This document shows, piece after piece, positions 21,589 through 34,290 of a stretch of DNA of 64,000 nt. The position numbers were made by a program, and so were the translations under genes. Source of the stretch: Ephemerocybe angulata (lineage: Eukaryota; Basidiomycota; Agaricomycetes; Agaricales; Psathyrellaceae); NCBI GenBank assembly GCA_013368325.1, contig JAACJK010000005.1:124001-188000 (forward strand). Reading direction: 5' to 3'. A model generated the notes under the pieces. The model worked only from the letters and a program-made list of their open reading frames with translations, was not told the origin of the DNA and ran no database searches. Numbering within the stretch: position 1 is the first letter of the stretch; every line of letters starts with the position of its first letter.

Positions 21589-22782
21589 ATGGAATCATTG
21601 TACAAAGCTACAAAGCTACTCCCACTCTCCGGCCTCCCTCAAGCGCGCAATCTAAGATCCCCTGCCACACGAGCAGCCCACCGATCCCTCGTCTCCGCAT
21701 CGAGCGCCGCGTCGACGTCGCTTTCCGTGAATCGGAGGGGGGAGGGGGGTAGAAGGAGGGTAGGGTTGGGTGGTACCGGTATGCCTATGTCGAAATTTCA
21801 GAGGGTACGAGGACCCCACCCAGTCTGAGCGCGGAGGAGAGTGTCTGGATGCTCGCTTCCACGTCCTCCCCGTGTCCTCCAAATCAGGTACGTCTCTCCT
21901 CAAGGAGTCACATTCCATACATGCCGAGTACTCAGCGTATTCTTCATCTGGGCGTAGGTTAGTGTGTGCAGACCCATCAGGTCCAAGCGCCCCACCCTCA
22001 GCTTTACTTTCGACCTCCCGGTCGACGACCACAGGCTGGGTCGCGTCTTTGGCCGATCCAAGGCTCGGAGTACACCGTCCGCCTCGAACACTCGACCCGG
22101 TATCTCGTAACATGTGCTGGACAAACGAGCCGCCACGAAAACAGCGGCGGAACTGGAGGAGGCAAGGGCAAATGTTGCCGCCAATGTTGAGGATCGTGGA
22201 TCTCTTTCCTGGGGGAGGGCGTAGCTGGGGCGTCTACCTTGGCTCGCCACGGGGGAGATGGGTGCAGGTGCAGATGAAACAACGGCGACCGTGGACACCA
22301 ACACCAACACGAATGCGAACTCGAACGCGAACTCGACGGCATTGCCTAAGTATGTCAAGGCTGGAACGACAACGACGCCGACTGTACTATCGGCCTCTGC
22401 GAATCAACCCTCACTTCCGCCTCCTTGACGTCATTCACCCCGAACCAACATTGCACATTGCTCTACCGATGACAGTCGCACCTCTCCCACCACATTCGAA
22501 CCCCAAACTCCCTCTACCGCCGCCACTCATATTCCCAGCTGCTTTTATGAGCTCGACACCGGGCTTGATGACACCGAGGACGACATCATGCTTCTACACT
22601 ACTCGGTGGACTTGGACTCCGAACTTTCTTCAACGCTCACCTCTACTTTGGCACTATCCGCTGACTGGCGGGGCGAGGTGTTCACAGCGAAGTGGGGCGC
22701 AAAGAGGAGGCGGGGAGGAGGACGGTGGGAACGACTGGGGTGGGGGCGGGGGAGATGGGCGAATGAGGAGCTACTGGGATAG
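21589..22782 (+). pseudogene. Family M gene copy A, degenerate
   Basis: The start MESLYKATKLLPLSGLPQ corresponds to the MEPS... start of other copies. It continues with SLVSASSAASTSLSVN, a Ser-rich leader, then loses frame within about 80 codons. Further fragments in other frames match the family: an intron-like break before DPSGPSAPPSALLS, then EPPRKQRR, and finally LLHYSVDLDSELSSTL. No single frame carries the whole protein. I do not recognise the parent protein. The recurring SKIPRR-x-SS and ASxSASTSLAPN motifs suggest a basic, Ser-rich, probably disordered N-terminus. Confidence 0.5.
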
Positions 22783-24190
22783 CGGGAGGACAGGATGCGG
22801 AATTGAGAATGGAAAGGGGTGGGAGGTCTTACTGAAGGGACACAGACGACTATCCCCCGCGTTTACCACAGACGCTTGTGCCGATGTTGACGTACTTGGA
22901 GATGTAGTGTATTTGTGGGATTGGGGCAGGGTGGGTGAAGCGAAATGGTGAGGGTGAGCGGGAGTGGGGGTTGGGGGGTAGGAACTGGATGTTGAATCTG
23001 GGGTTGTCGTGTGGGGGAAGGTTCTTGGAGAATCGGCTTTGGAAGTGGGGCGGGCGGGAGGATTGTGCGCGGGATTTTGCTTTTGTTTTGGGCGATATCG
23101 CATCATTATCTTTAGTTTTGAGGTCGTTGCGCGTCGTCCGGCTCGAAGACGATGTTCTTTTCTAGTTCTCTCGTGCGTGCGTTCGGTCGTTCGCGCTGAC
23201 CCATGTGATCGAGCTACGACTCTCCTTCTCTCTTTCTTTCAAGGAGCTGTCGTTCGGCTTTCTCTTGCATCGCCGGTAGGATCCTCCAGGCATGCCACCA
23301 TGCCCCATGCGTCCAGCCCAGCGTCCCTCCTCTCGCCTCCTCTGATCTGTACAGGGCGGGGTGCGATTCCGTGCTGGGAGATCGTGGATGACGAAGTTCG
23401 GTTGGGTGCTACATGGAGGTGAAGTGGCGGAGGAGAGGCGAAATGGGGAGACTGGTGTCGTCGGTGTACAGTGGGCTGTGCCGCGGTGCTCGAATTCTTA
23501 CCTTCGATCTCGCTTATTCGTCCTTTTCCTGGCATAATGGGCCTCGTCTCTGTTGATCTATACTTTCTTCCATCCTTTCTTTCTCTAATTGCTTGAGCGA
23601 CAGGTACTGACGATCATTTCATTTTCTTAGAACCGCATGACGTTGCTCGGTTTGTGGTGTATCGGGGTTTTGGTTCTCGCGAGATATCCGACTGAGCATC
23701 GGGATATCGCTGGAGGCGAGGCTGTTATTCTGCGTAATGCCTGTGTTTGATTTTATAGAAGGCGCATTCCGAAGGCGCCGATGTGAAAACTGACACGAGT
23801 GACCAAGATCGAATTTACCACGCAGAGCGCACACAACAACAGCGTTAGTGCCCTCGCGTACGCCACCAAAGCGAGGACGCCACGCAGTATATTAGTCGAC
23901 CATGCGTTTCAGGTTCATACTCTATTCATCTCGGCGGTGCGGTGGCGCATACTGCTGCGACACCGTTCTCAGTCCTGTGCATAGGTGTGCGTCTGGTGTA
24001 ATAGGTAAATGACGTAGAATCAAACGCCCGTTTTCCATACTCGTCAATGCTCAAGCCCGCACAGCTATGAAGGATGTGCGGTCCACGGAAAAAATGGAGT
24101 GCAAGCAGCAAACGTATCAATTAAAAATGCGGGCTGTTGCCGAATGCTGTAGACCGGCGCCTAAATGAGATTAAAGACGGCTGTGCCCTA

Positions 24191-24203
24191 GAGTCTATAT
24201 AGA
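24191..24203 (+). promoter_or_regulatory. TATA box of CHAT copy 1
   Basis: GTCTATATAGAGA lies about 75 bases upstream of the first ATG. The other two copies have GAATATATAGAAAT at the same position. Confidence 0.6.
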
Positions 24204-24273
24204 GATCAATTCATCGAACGGCCCCAAGTTGAAGCATCTATTCATTCCCATTCAATCTTCCCCAGAAACTAGT

Positions 24274-27200
24274 ATGGCCAGCCTACGGTACGTTGCCCTT
24301 GGGTTTATGTGCGGTGCAGCGGCGCTCAAAGTATTCTTAGTAGTTCGAACGCCCCGGTAGCGGTGACGGAGGGTGGGTGATCCACATTGCTTGTAGTAAT
24401 GAGAGCTACAGGTTAACAGTGACTTACTTCAGAAAGTCACGAGCGTTTGTATGAGGATGGCGTGGCTCTAATGGAGCAGTATGAAACTACAAGCGACCTC
24501 GATGATCTTGCAACAGCGGTATCTACCCTTCGGAGAGCAGTGGAGCTCACTCCGCACAATTACCCGGACATGGCCTCGCGACTGGCTAATCTCTGTACTT
24601 CGCTTTTGTCCCGCTTTGAGCAGACCGGAGATCACCAAGACATTGCCGAGGCCATCTCAGCAGAGCAGAGAGCACTCGAGCTCACACCGGAGGATCACCC
24701 TGACATGGCTGAGCGCCTCGCCAATCTCGGTACTTCAATTCACTCTCGCTTTGAGCACACTGGGGATCTTCAAGACCTCGCTCAGGCTATCTCAATGAAG
24801 CAAAGAGCACTCGAGCTCACGCCAGAGGGTCACCCGGACATGGCCTCGCGACTCGCCGGTCTCGGTTCCGTGCTTTGGTCACGCTTTGTCGACGAGCAGA
24901 CTGGGGATTTTCAAGACATCGCTGAGGCGATCTCGTGTCAGCGGAGATCAATCGAGCTCACTCCTGATGGTCACCCTGACATGGCCTCTCGACTGGCCAA
25001 TCTCGCTACTTCGCTTGAGAACACTGGAGATCTTCAAGACCTCGCTGAGGCCATCTCAGCAGAGCAGCGAGCACTCGAGCTCACTCCGGAGGGTCACCCT
25101 GACATGGCCTCTCGACTGGGCAATCTCGCTACTTCGCTTCATTCTCGCTTCGGGGACACTGGAGATCTTCAAGACCTCGCTGAGGCCATCTCAGCAGAGC
25201 AGCGAGCACTCGAGCTCACTCCGGAGGGTCACCCGGACATGGCCTGGCGACTCGCCGCTCTCGGTTCTTCACTTTGGGCACGCTTTGACCGCACCGGAGA
25301 TGTTCAAGATATCGCTGGGTCCATCTCAGCAAATCAGCGAGCACTCGAGCTCACGCCAGATGGCCATCCAGGCAGGGCTGTGCGACTCGCCGATCTCGGT
25401 GCTTCGCTTTGGTCTCGTTCTAAGCGAACCGGAGATCTCAACGACCTCGTTGAGGCTATCTCAGCACAACAGAGAGCACTCGAGCTTACTCCGGAGGGTC
25501 ACCCGGGCATGGCCTGGCGACTCGTCGCTCTCGGTTCTTCACTTTCGGCACGCTTTGAGCGCACCGGAGATCTTCAAGTCCTCGCTGAGGGCATCTCAGC
25601 ACAGCAACGAGCACTCGATCTCACGCCAGAGGATCACCCGGACATCGCCCGGCAACTCTCCAATCTCGCTGTTTCCTTTCAATTTCGCTTTGAGCACGCC
25701 GGAGATCTCCAAGACCTCTCTGAGGCCGTCTCAACACAACAGAGGTCGCTGGAGCTTACCCCTGCTGGTCACCCAGACATCCTTGTAGGGTTGCACAACC
25801 TTGGCCGCTTACTTGAGTCCCACTTCCTGCACACTGGTGACATTCATACATTAAACGAGGCCGTATCCAAATTCGAAACCGGTGCGACCACCACATTTGG
25901 CCAATCAGATATAGGGTTGCAAGCGGCAAAACATTGGGCAAGGCTATTGGAGAAATACAATCCTGGCTCACCTGACATCCTGACAGCATACAATAGCGCA
26001 ATACGTCTGACTGCTCTGACGACTACCCTCGACCAAGTTCTGGAGAACCGCTACTCTCAGCTCGTGGATACCTCCGGCGTTGCTCTCCAAGCCGCTTCTG
26101 CCGCATTCGCATTTGAACGAGTCGATAAAGCGCTCGAGTGGCTTGAACAAGGTCGATGTCTTGTGTGGCGTCAACTCACCAGCCTGAGGACACCATTGGA
26201 CGACCTTCGCCGGCATGATGGTCACCTGGCGGATCGCTTTTTATAACTTTCCAAGAGGCTTGACGGTGCAGGATCAGTCCGAGTTGCGGCACGATCGGAG
26301 ATGTCGATGTCGGAGAAAGTCTCTCTCGAGGATCACGCTCGGGACCATGTGAGGAGTGCACGCGAGTGGGACGATCTGCTCGTCAAGATCCGTGCCACTC
26401 CTGGGTTCGAACGGTTCCTCGAACCGTCACCATGGCATACCCTACTCCCCTACCTCCCTGAAGCCGGTCACGCTATCATCATCAATGTTGACGCTCGTCG
26501 ATGTGATGCGATCGTGTTGTCGGCAGGACGAAGTACTCCCCACCACATTCCACTCACCAACTTTTCGCTGTCCAAATGCAACCAATATCGGCAGGACTTG
26601 GCGAATCAGCTCCAAGCCCACGATTATCGCGAACGCGGACTTACAGTGGCGATGGCTCCTGAGCGGGGCGACGAGGAGCGTGGCATCCGAAAGGTCATCT
26701 TCAGAGAGACCAGTGTTCAAGATATCCTTCAAGGCTTGTGGACAGACCTTGTAAAGCCGGTCCTCCAAGCACTGGAAATTGAGGTAAGTTTATCTAATTA
26801 TCCATGTTAAACGTGTCGATTTAGTGAATATTCGTTGCAGAAGACAGCACCCCCATCTACAGAGGTAGCGCCTCGCATATGGTGGTGCCCAACTGGCCCT
26901 TTGTCCTTCCTCCCCATTCATGCCGCCGGGATATACGCGAACGAGGGCACTGAATGTCTTCTCGATTACGCGGTCTCTTCATATACGCCGACAATCGCCG
27001 CACTGACCGACCGTGTCAGGAATGCTCGTCCTATTGAAAAGGCCACTTCTGGACTGTTCATGACATGCCAGCCCAACGCTCCTAGCGCATCTCACATCCC
27101 CGGAACAACGAAAGAGGTCCAGTTCATCGAGAACTTAATGACAAAGGAGGGATTGAGGTCGGAAAGATTGGAAGGAAGCGCCATCACCCCGGCCATCTGT

Positions 27201-27677
27201 CTCGATTCCATGGAGAGATTTAACAGCATCCATTTGGCCTGCCACGCGTATCAGGATGCGACAAATCCGCTCGAGAGTCGTTTCCTCTTCCACAAAGGAT
27301 CACTAGATCTGTTTACCATCCTCCAGCGCAACCTCAAAGACGCAGATCTTGCGTTTCTCTCCGCTTGTCAGACAGGGACCGGCTCGGAGAAGCTCCCTGA
27401 CGAAGCTGTCCATCTCGCCGCCGGGATGCTCGCTGCTGGATATCGTCGGGTAGTGGCGACAATGTGGGCGATCCGGGATGAGCACGCGCCGCACGTAGCG
27501 ACGGACTTTTATCAGTATCTTCTGGATCGTAGGGATCCTGGGGATGGGAGTGGCTTCGATGGGACGCATTCTGCGCGTGCGCTTCATCACGCAACTCAGC
27601 AGCTCAGGATTCGACTCGGCAACAACTCGGACGAATCTCTCCTCGCTTGGATTCCATACGTTCATTTTGGCTACTAA
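24274..27677 (+). pseudogene. TPR-CHAT caspase-like protein copy 1, one nonsense codon
   Basis: Exons are 24274-24287 (14 nt, MASLR), 24437-26783 and 26841-27677. The fixed frame would be 1065 residues. The N-terminal part is a run of about ten 43-residue TPR-like repeats with the core LQDLAEAISAEQRALELTPE and HPDMASRLANLG. It is followed by a linker with VLENRYSQLVDTSG and ALEWLEQGRCLVWRQL, then the CHAT domain. The last exon has RIWWCPTGPLSFLPIHAAG, IHLACHAY (catalytic His codon at 27243) and LSACQTGTG (catalytic Cys codon at 27366), ending AWIPYVHFGY. A TAA at 26244-26246 replaces the GAA of the other copies (RFLELSKRL becomes RFL-stop). As read, only the repeat part and linker would be made. 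Several repeats are shortened or irregular (ENTGD, FVDEQTGD). All splice sites remain good, so inactivation looks recent. Confidence 0.85.
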
Positions 27678-27679
27678 CT

Positions 27680-29410
27680 TAGATTCTATTTGTTTAGTTT
27701 GGGTCATTTTCAATTTAGTTCAACTGCGTTATATTTTGTACTGTACATATTGTCGGTTCCTGTTTCAATTTAGTTCGAGCTCGAAGTTAGACATACCAAC
27801 TGTATGTACGTCTGACGTCCAAATTACTCGAGGCCGAGATCTTTCCGTCATGTAGATGTTGATATTTTCAGGTAATTTGTTACTGCCTGTATTATCTCCC
27901 TTTCGTCCTTCCCTTCTCACTTCCATTTATCGTGACAACGTCGATAACGTCGTTGAAATACCCTCGTTGCGAACTTTTTCAACAGTTTTCTGAATTTCGC
28001 ACATGCTTCGTTATTCCTTTCGCCGGTCGATTGTCTAGTCTTTGCTGGGTGCACTATGCACGCCCATCACACATGCGCTGGCATCTCCGCCTGAGCGAGC
28101 TGTGCATATTCTGCGATGTATGTATCTGAGAACTAGTCAAAAGGATCCCTGTCTGACGGGCGGCTACGTCAACGAGTTTCGCGCCAAGCGTTGTACCACA
28201 AAGTTGAGAATATCATCGGATTCAAGAGAGTTATAATTTAGCGCTCGTCCCCATTCCAGAGCGCCTAAATTAGTAGGAATCCGACGTGGGAGCTGCTTGA
28301 CGCTCACCTGGTCCGTAGTCCGTCCGGAATAATATATTCAAGTGCTAACTATGCAACATGCGGAAGTGGTGCGTATCACCAGAAAATTGGAGGATGGTCC
28401 TCCTCATCGCACGCAGCCTATATATGTTCTCCGTAAGTCTTGGCATATCCTCTCGACAGATGAAGTGGACATATTAGATCATAATTCGTACCTCAGGTCA
28501 GCCATTGACAGCGGCGTGCGCCTTCAATTGAACCTCGATAAAAAATGGCTAAGGCGGCCTCACTCAATCTACGGAGGTCGCAGAGGAGCGTCGATGACAG
28601 GAGCAGCGGGTTTCACTGTCATGGGTGCACTGGTCCTGTCGAGGCCACACTCTATGGGGACATACATTATACAGGACCATGGTCGCACTTTATCCTCTAT
28701 TTGGCTCTAGCTCCACTTCCACGAGCACGTTCATGCTCTTTCTCGTGTTCCACGTCTCGCGAATCGCTCTTTGTGTAGCTTGCCTTGATCACATCCTATC
28801 GGAGGCTCTAGGGATGGAAATACGACTTTTTTCTGGCTCAAGTTGCATGAAGCTTATCCCACACCCCACATGCATCCTCCTATTATGTGGTTCATTCAAC
28901 ATCACACACGGTTCGTTCCCATTTCTTTCTGTCTTCTTACATCCCCGAATTCGGCAAACTTGTCGGCAAGAGACTTGGTTGAACCTCATTTGTATATCCT
29001 AGTCGTCTATGTCTAAATTCGTCCCTTTCGCTAGATCTAAACACCTTCTGCGCGAGCCCACTTGGACTTTGGAAGTTCAGGCAGCCGTGGATATGAAAGT
29101 GTAGAGAATTCGCAATGACCGCCCACAGTACATGCTCAGAAAGTCTGAGTCAAATTTGAAAAATCTGGTGGCCTGGGGGTGTCCTTAGCACAAACTATAG
29201 TACGTTTACCTTATAAATCTGCTTCCCGATGGCTGCCTAGACAGACAGAGGCTGTAAGTAGTCGCACTCTGGAGATAGGCCAAAGGTATGGCCAACTGGG
29301 CTATGCCGATCCCTCGCAACGCATGCGCATCATTTCTTTTATCGTTTACCTAGGACATACAGAGGCTGTAAGGTCCAAACACACCCGCCCAAGCCAATAC
29401 CGCTCGCCGA
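27680..29410. other. CHAT copy 1 downstream region and gene-free interval
   Basis: The first 180 bases share blocks with the same position after copies 2 and 3 (for example TTTTGTACTGTACATATTGTC), consistent with a conserved 3' untranslated region. The rest holds no frame with motifs. An inverted repeat at 28235-28271 is listed separately. Confidence 0.5.
28235..28271. repeat. Near-perfect inverted repeat AATTTAGCGCTC / GAGCGCCTAAATT
   Basis: Arms of 12 and 13 bases (one extra C) flank a 12-base spacer. Each arm resembles the terminal motif of the repeat units (TTAGRCGCC / GGCGCCTAA). It may be two element ends lying back to back, or a minimal solo remnant. Confidence 0.5.
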
Positions 29411-29707
29411 TTGCCATTAGGCGCCCAGCAAAACCCCTATCTCAATGCACGTGTACCAGAAACACGTGCGCATTTTAGCCGTGCCGGAGCTCTGGCCGAG
29501 GCTCCGAACCAACACCTTCATCGTCCTCATCGTTCCATTTCTCTTCATCTTCCCCGACTGCGCTGCTCTAGACTAAAGTAGGGCAAGCGCATGGACTATT
29601 GCTAGACTTCGAAGATCCGATCTCGACACACGGACATAACGCAGACAGCCCACCAGCACAACCCTGGCTCCCTAACAAACACTTACACGACTGCACAAGT
29701 TGAAGTC

Positions 29708-31050
29708 ATGGAACCATCGCAAGAACCCGCCACCTCTTCTCCCCCAAGCCCGCACTCCAAGATCCTGCGTCGCGCGAGCTCACGAACGCAGCCCCAGCAC
29801 CCATCGCTCAAGTCCTCCGCCTTCGCATCTGCGTCGACCTCCCTTTCCCTGAATGTGCCTGCGCTGTGGCTCATGCGGAGGACGTCGCACGCGGCACTAG
29901 ATTATAGAAGAGTACATCTACGACGTCGCTATAGGTGCTTGGAGTCGGTGCCGGAGTAAGAAGTGGAGGAGGAGGGCGGGAGTAGGACATGGAGCAGAGT
30001 TGGAGGTGTCGATGCACCCGTGGCGAGGGTTACTGTCATTATCGCAGAGGGTACGGGTATGCCGGCCGGCTTGAGCGCGGAAGAGAGTTCCAGGGTGCTT
30101 GCGGGTCTCACCGCTTCCTCGCACTCTCCTTCTGCATCATGGTCCCCATACACAACCCTACCACCACCGCGAGTTCATTCGGCATCCTCGTCAGGTACGT
30201 CTATACCCCCTCTCCATACTCAACAACACTCAATGATCAATCACCGTCTCTTTCACTGTTGCACAGACCCACACCCAAGTACATCATGGTCAAGCGCCCC
30301 ACCCCCACCTTCGCTCTCGACATCCCCATCCACCGCTGCAGCCTCGTTCCCGTCCTTCGGCCGTTCCAAGGCTTGCAGAGCATCTCCCGCCTCAAGACAG
30401 TAACGGGACGGGGATCACACAACGTGCGCTCGACAAACAGCCTTCGGCATGGGATCAGAAGGGATGGGAGGAGGGCGGGACGGATGAGTTGCTGTCGAGG
30501 AGAGGATGAGGATTGTGGATCTCTCTCCTGGGGAGGACGTGATTGAATGCTCTACCGCAGCTCGTCTAGTGCGCAGTTGAGCTCACCTCCTACTGGAACT
30601 TCGACGACCTCGAACAGCCAAGGCCAACACCAACGCGAGTACGAACGCGACACCGCCCATCGGTCCAGGGACGAGGCGGCGACGTCGACTCCGCCAACGC
30701 GTCCAGCGAATCACCCACCGTCACATCTTCACCTCTTTCCCTCCCTCCTTCCCATCCTCAGCGTCATCCTCACCCTCTCCTGGGCAACGACTAAACCGAG
30801 CCAACACTCTCGATTCCGGCACGGCGACAGTCACGCCTTCGCTTCGAGCCCGAGATATGTACCATCACAGCCCATGATGGTGTTATCGCCTGCGCTTCTT
30901 ACTGCTTTCACGAGTACGAGTATGCCCCCAGGGTTGGCGGTCCGGAAGAAACCGTGGTTCCACATGTCTCAGTCGCCTTCGAGTTCGAGTAGGGCTTCAG
31001 CGTCGGGGTCGACGTCTACTTCGAGGGCATCGAGTACCTCAGTACACTAA
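29708..31050 (+). pseudogene. Family M gene copy G, degenerate
   Basis: It is preceded by the terminal motif variant TTAGGCGCCC (29418) and the CACGTG pair (29448, 29463). The start reads MEPSQEPATSSPPSPHSKIL, then SASTSLSLNVPALWLMRRTS, one of the better-preserved leaders. Beyond about residue 65 the frame is lost, although blocks such as GTGMPAGLSAEESS, GKRPTPTFALDIP-like text and SSSASGSTSTS recur in other frames. The 3' half diverges from the other units. Confidence 0.45.
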
Positions 31051-31990
31051 ATGGGGTTGATGTCGACGGGTGTTGCGATGTAGATGCGAGCTTGAGGACC
31101 TTTGAGGACCAGGTTGTGGATCCATCAGGTTTAGCTCTTCCTCCCTCCGCGATAACGATGGCGGTGGCGGCGTAGGGATTAGGACGGGAAGTAAGGAGTC
31201 GGTGGAGAAGGAGTCGGTGGACAGCGCGAAGGAGTGTTCAAAGGAGGTCTCGGCCAACAGCTACCCGAGCTCCATCGACGAAATGGTCCGCCTATAGCAC
31301 AAATGCTTGTGTCGCATGTTCATTCTGACAGTTACGTTCGAGGAGGTGCGGCGATGGGACGTGGGTCATAAGGCGACGATGGAGACGGTGGTGATGAGGA
31401 TCAGAGGTGACGACCAGAGCCGTCCTCGACCACCGCGAGCGCCACCTCTCCCGCCAGCACTGGTGGTGGGCTGGGCGGCGAGCGAAACCTGTTCCTTCCA
31501 GACTGGGATCTTGGCGTACTCGCACGCGTCGTAGAGGTGGTCGAGGCTTTGGCATATGGTGCACCACTTGGAGGGACTGAGTTGTCGTGGGAGGAGAGGA
31601 CGTTGAACTAGACCTCCGTCTAAGCCCATACTGTACCATTTCGAGCAGTTAGACATGTCAGCAGTCAGCACCCCCTTGTCTAGAGTGTTATGGTCGTGTT
31701 CTCCGCAATAACAGGTTCACCACCCAATTTGAGCGCAGAGGAGAGCATCAAAAATACGTGCAGGTCTCACTGCCTCACCGTCCTCCTCATCCAGATCGAT
31801 CATCGTCACCTGTATCTTTATTGCCAACAAATCCTGTTTCATCAACAGGTACGTCTTTACCATGCGGACTGCTCCCATAGGCCCTAATACATGTGTTATT
31901 ACAGAAATAACACCTCCAGTAGCTCTATCGAGAATTGTCCAGGGGCGCGCGGCTAGCGCATGGCCATACTTAACGCTGGCCGATTCCAAA

Positions 31991-32335
31991 TAGACGCCCG
32001 TCTCCTATTGGGGTGGGGGCCCACGTAACACGTGCGTTGCTCGCCGTGCCGGAGCTCCGGCCCCAAGGGCCAACAGGGCCAACAGTGCCAACAGTGCCAA
32101 CTCCTCCTTCCTCCCCGTCGTTCCGTTTTCTCTTCGTCTTCCTCGGCTGCGCTGCCCTAGACTAAAGCAGGGCGAGTGCATGAGTTACTACTAGACTTCG
32201 AGGATCGGATCTCGACATATAGGAACGGAGCAAAGACAGCCCCCAAGCAAAATCCTCACTCGATACACGTACACGACTGCACTCCCCGACTGACGATGCT
32301 CAACCCGAACCGACACCTCCATCCCAATCCCAATA
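31991..32335 (+). repeat. Truncated family M repeat start
   Basis: TAGACGCCCG at 31991 is followed by ACACGTGCG, the CCGTGCCGGAGCTCCGGCC block and CTAGACTAAAG, all in the usual order. About 300 bases in, the sequence switches to the inverted family S repeat. This is a junction between two repeat types. Confidence 0.5.
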
Positions 32336-32897
32336 ACAGTAACGTCTTAGACTCTGTAAGTCGGCGGGGGAGCTGCTTCACGCCTTCGATCCTGATACTG
32401 AAAGGTGTAAGCACTGTCGTCACCTCGGTAGATGCGTCCAGAACGCTGCTCCCTACCGGTGGTCTAGCCAAGGTATATGATCTAGGTCAGAGTGATTCAA
32501 CTTGAAACACATGAGTTCAATAAGCGAAGAATGCAGACAGTGCTCTCCGGGAGAGTCTCCGGACGACAGCCCTACGGCATTCTCAATCAGCCGGCCGATC
32601 CCCCGCCGCTTGACTATATTTACATCATGTAGGTATAGCCATCCCAGAGCATCCAAGCCACATGCATCGAAGCTCCAGTCGAGCTCTGAGCTGCTCTGAG
32701 TGGATCGTGTTGATATGAGTTGATATCATGATGGCGCCATGTGTACTTATGTAGCAAAACGCCGGTGATCTCATAACCGTGCGGCTTCCTGATGATATTC
32801 TGATGATAGCTGATCATGGTTACGTTCCGTGATGACCACTTGCCGACGAGAGGATGTACTTAAGGTAAGTAACTAACGTGCTCAATGAACGACACAG

Positions 32898-33392
32898 AGC
32901 CCGCTCGATGCGCGTGAATATATTGACGGCCTAAGCACACGCGATTTCGACGACGCCGCCGATCTGCAGCTCCGCGCGGACATCCTGGCGGAGCTCTCGA
33001 CGCGCGCCATCATGGCGGAACTCTCGGCGCGGATGACGATGGAAGAGGCGAGGGAGAAGGCAAAGAACTTTCTGCTTCGTAATAAGCCTTATTACCAATG
33101 TGAAAAGTGCGGCAATGCAGTCTACGACGTAGCTAAGGTATGCATCGCATCAAATTTCACCCTGGAACTGATACCAAAAGGGAGGTTTTTTGGCTGTATT
33201 TAGGACGGCCGTTTTCCGCGTTGCAACGAAAAATCTCCGGGGCAGTATGGTTCTCACTCCTACAAATGGCATGATCCCAGGAAGGAGGAGAAGGAGGAGA
33301 AGGAGGAGAAGAAGAAGATGGAGAAGATGGAGAAGATGGAGAAGAAGGAGAAGGAGGAGAAGGAGAAGAAGGAGAAGAAGGAGAAGAAGTGA
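32898..33392 (+). pseudogene. Family S copy 5: signal-peptide exon lost, Lys/Glu tail gained
   Basis: Exon 2 (32898-33137) encodes LDAREYIDGLSTRDFDDAADL, LRADILAELSTRAIMAELSA and YYQCEKCGNAVYDVAK. A GT-AG intron leads to exon 3 (33204-33392), which encodes DGRFPRCNEKSPGQYG, SHSYKWHDP and then 36 residues made only of Lys, Glu and Met, from a GGAGAA microsatellite, before TGA. Compared with copy 1, about 100 bases holding exon 1 (the signal peptide) are missing: promoter sequence (GAGAGGATGTACTT) runs almost directly into the end of intron 1. Unless another start is used (an in-frame ATG exists at 33012), no secreted product is expected. The tail's exact frame and stop are notable. Confidence 0.6.
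33278..33389 (+). repeat. GGAGAA/GAAGAA microsatellite, in frame in family S copy 5
   Basis: A pure purine run of GGA, GAA, GAAG and GATGGA units about 110 bases long. It begins directly after the WHDP block of exon 3 and ends at the TGA stop. The related exons in copies 1 and 4 have no such tract, so it expanded after duplication. Confidence 0.85.
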
Positions 33393-33734
33393 TACAGGTT
33401 AGTTCGCTGCCTTCATATATAACCAAGAATGGGTACTGAATCTGATTCAGTTTCTCATAGATTTAGTAATCTGTATTATTAGCAAGGCAAATGTTAACTG
33501 TACAACTGGAAGTGAGCTGCTTGGCGACAGTGCCTGGAGAATCGAATAACAACTCATCGACGCCCGGGTCATGTGCACCCTGGCCGGACAAGGGGGCAAT
33601 ATGTAAGATAGCCATGGAAACGAGCCTCGTTTCACTGAGGTGCTGGCTATCTCTCCGACCCCACTCCATCGGGAGCGAAAATAAGTGCCCGATCGTCAAA
33701 GGACATAGCGCACATGATAGCACGAATAGTACCG

Positions 33735-34290
33735 GCGATGCGGGCTTCACCCACTTTGGGCGATCTTATTGGTGAGTCTCTTGCATTATTCTTGATTTTC
33801 ACAATGCTTTTCCGTCTCGATTTCTCGATGTTGAAGGCCCATCGTCGCTTTCGTTCCTGTGGGACGTCTGGCTAGTGATCGAGATATCGCTAGTGTCTGC
33901 TCGAGGGAGGCGAGGTTGTGGTTCTGCGTACCGCCTGTGAAACGCATGGTGGACTAATGGGTTGCGTGTCGTGCGCGGAGGGACTGACATTGCTGTTGTG
34001 TGCGCTCTGCATGGCCAGTTCGATCTCAGCCCCTTCGTGTGTTCCCCGAGCGTTCGTCGCCGGTGTTAGTGTCTCTACATCGGCACCTTCTGTGGACTGT
34101 CGCAGATTTTCCATACAATCGGACTCGGCCTTGATCCATGTCGGTCCTATCTATAGGTGCGAGTTGTTGTAAACAGGTAAACAAAGTAGTATCCAATGTG
34201 TATTCGCCATACTCGACAATGCTAGCGACTGCGATCCGCGCTTTCCTTCCTGTGACGATCGAGCATGGGCTCTGCATGGCTTCGGTCTCC
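33735..34290 (+). repeat. 3' part of a family M unit, fused to the family S repeat
   Basis: The block GGCGATGCGGGCTTCACC and the following GGTGAGTC stretch match the 3' parts of the units at about 48.2 kb and 60.5 kb. Its 5' half is absent; the family S repeat replaces it. Confidence 0.5.

Larger units (their letters stand above)
21261..24164 (+). repeat. Family M repeat unit A (upstream of CHAT copy 1)
   Basis: The unit starts with TTAGACGCCC (21261) and ends with GGCGCCTAA (24156-24164), an imperfect inverted terminal motif, length about 2.9 kb. Inside are a paired CACGTG site, a degenerate Ser/Pro-rich gene and a long 3' segment with blocks shared by the other units, such as GGTACTGACGATC and TTTTCTTAGAACCG. 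The CHAT promoter begins right after the unit. Confidence 0.6.

Noticed and set aside
21770..22951. A 393-codon open frame on the plus strand
   Set aside because: It runs through family M copy A in the wrong frame for most blocks; GC-rich composition keeps it open by chance.
24886..25788. A 300-codon frame overlapping the TPR repeats, with similar ones in copies 2 and 3
   Set aside because: It is a shifted reading of the 129-nt repeats; being repeated, it stays open together with the true frame.
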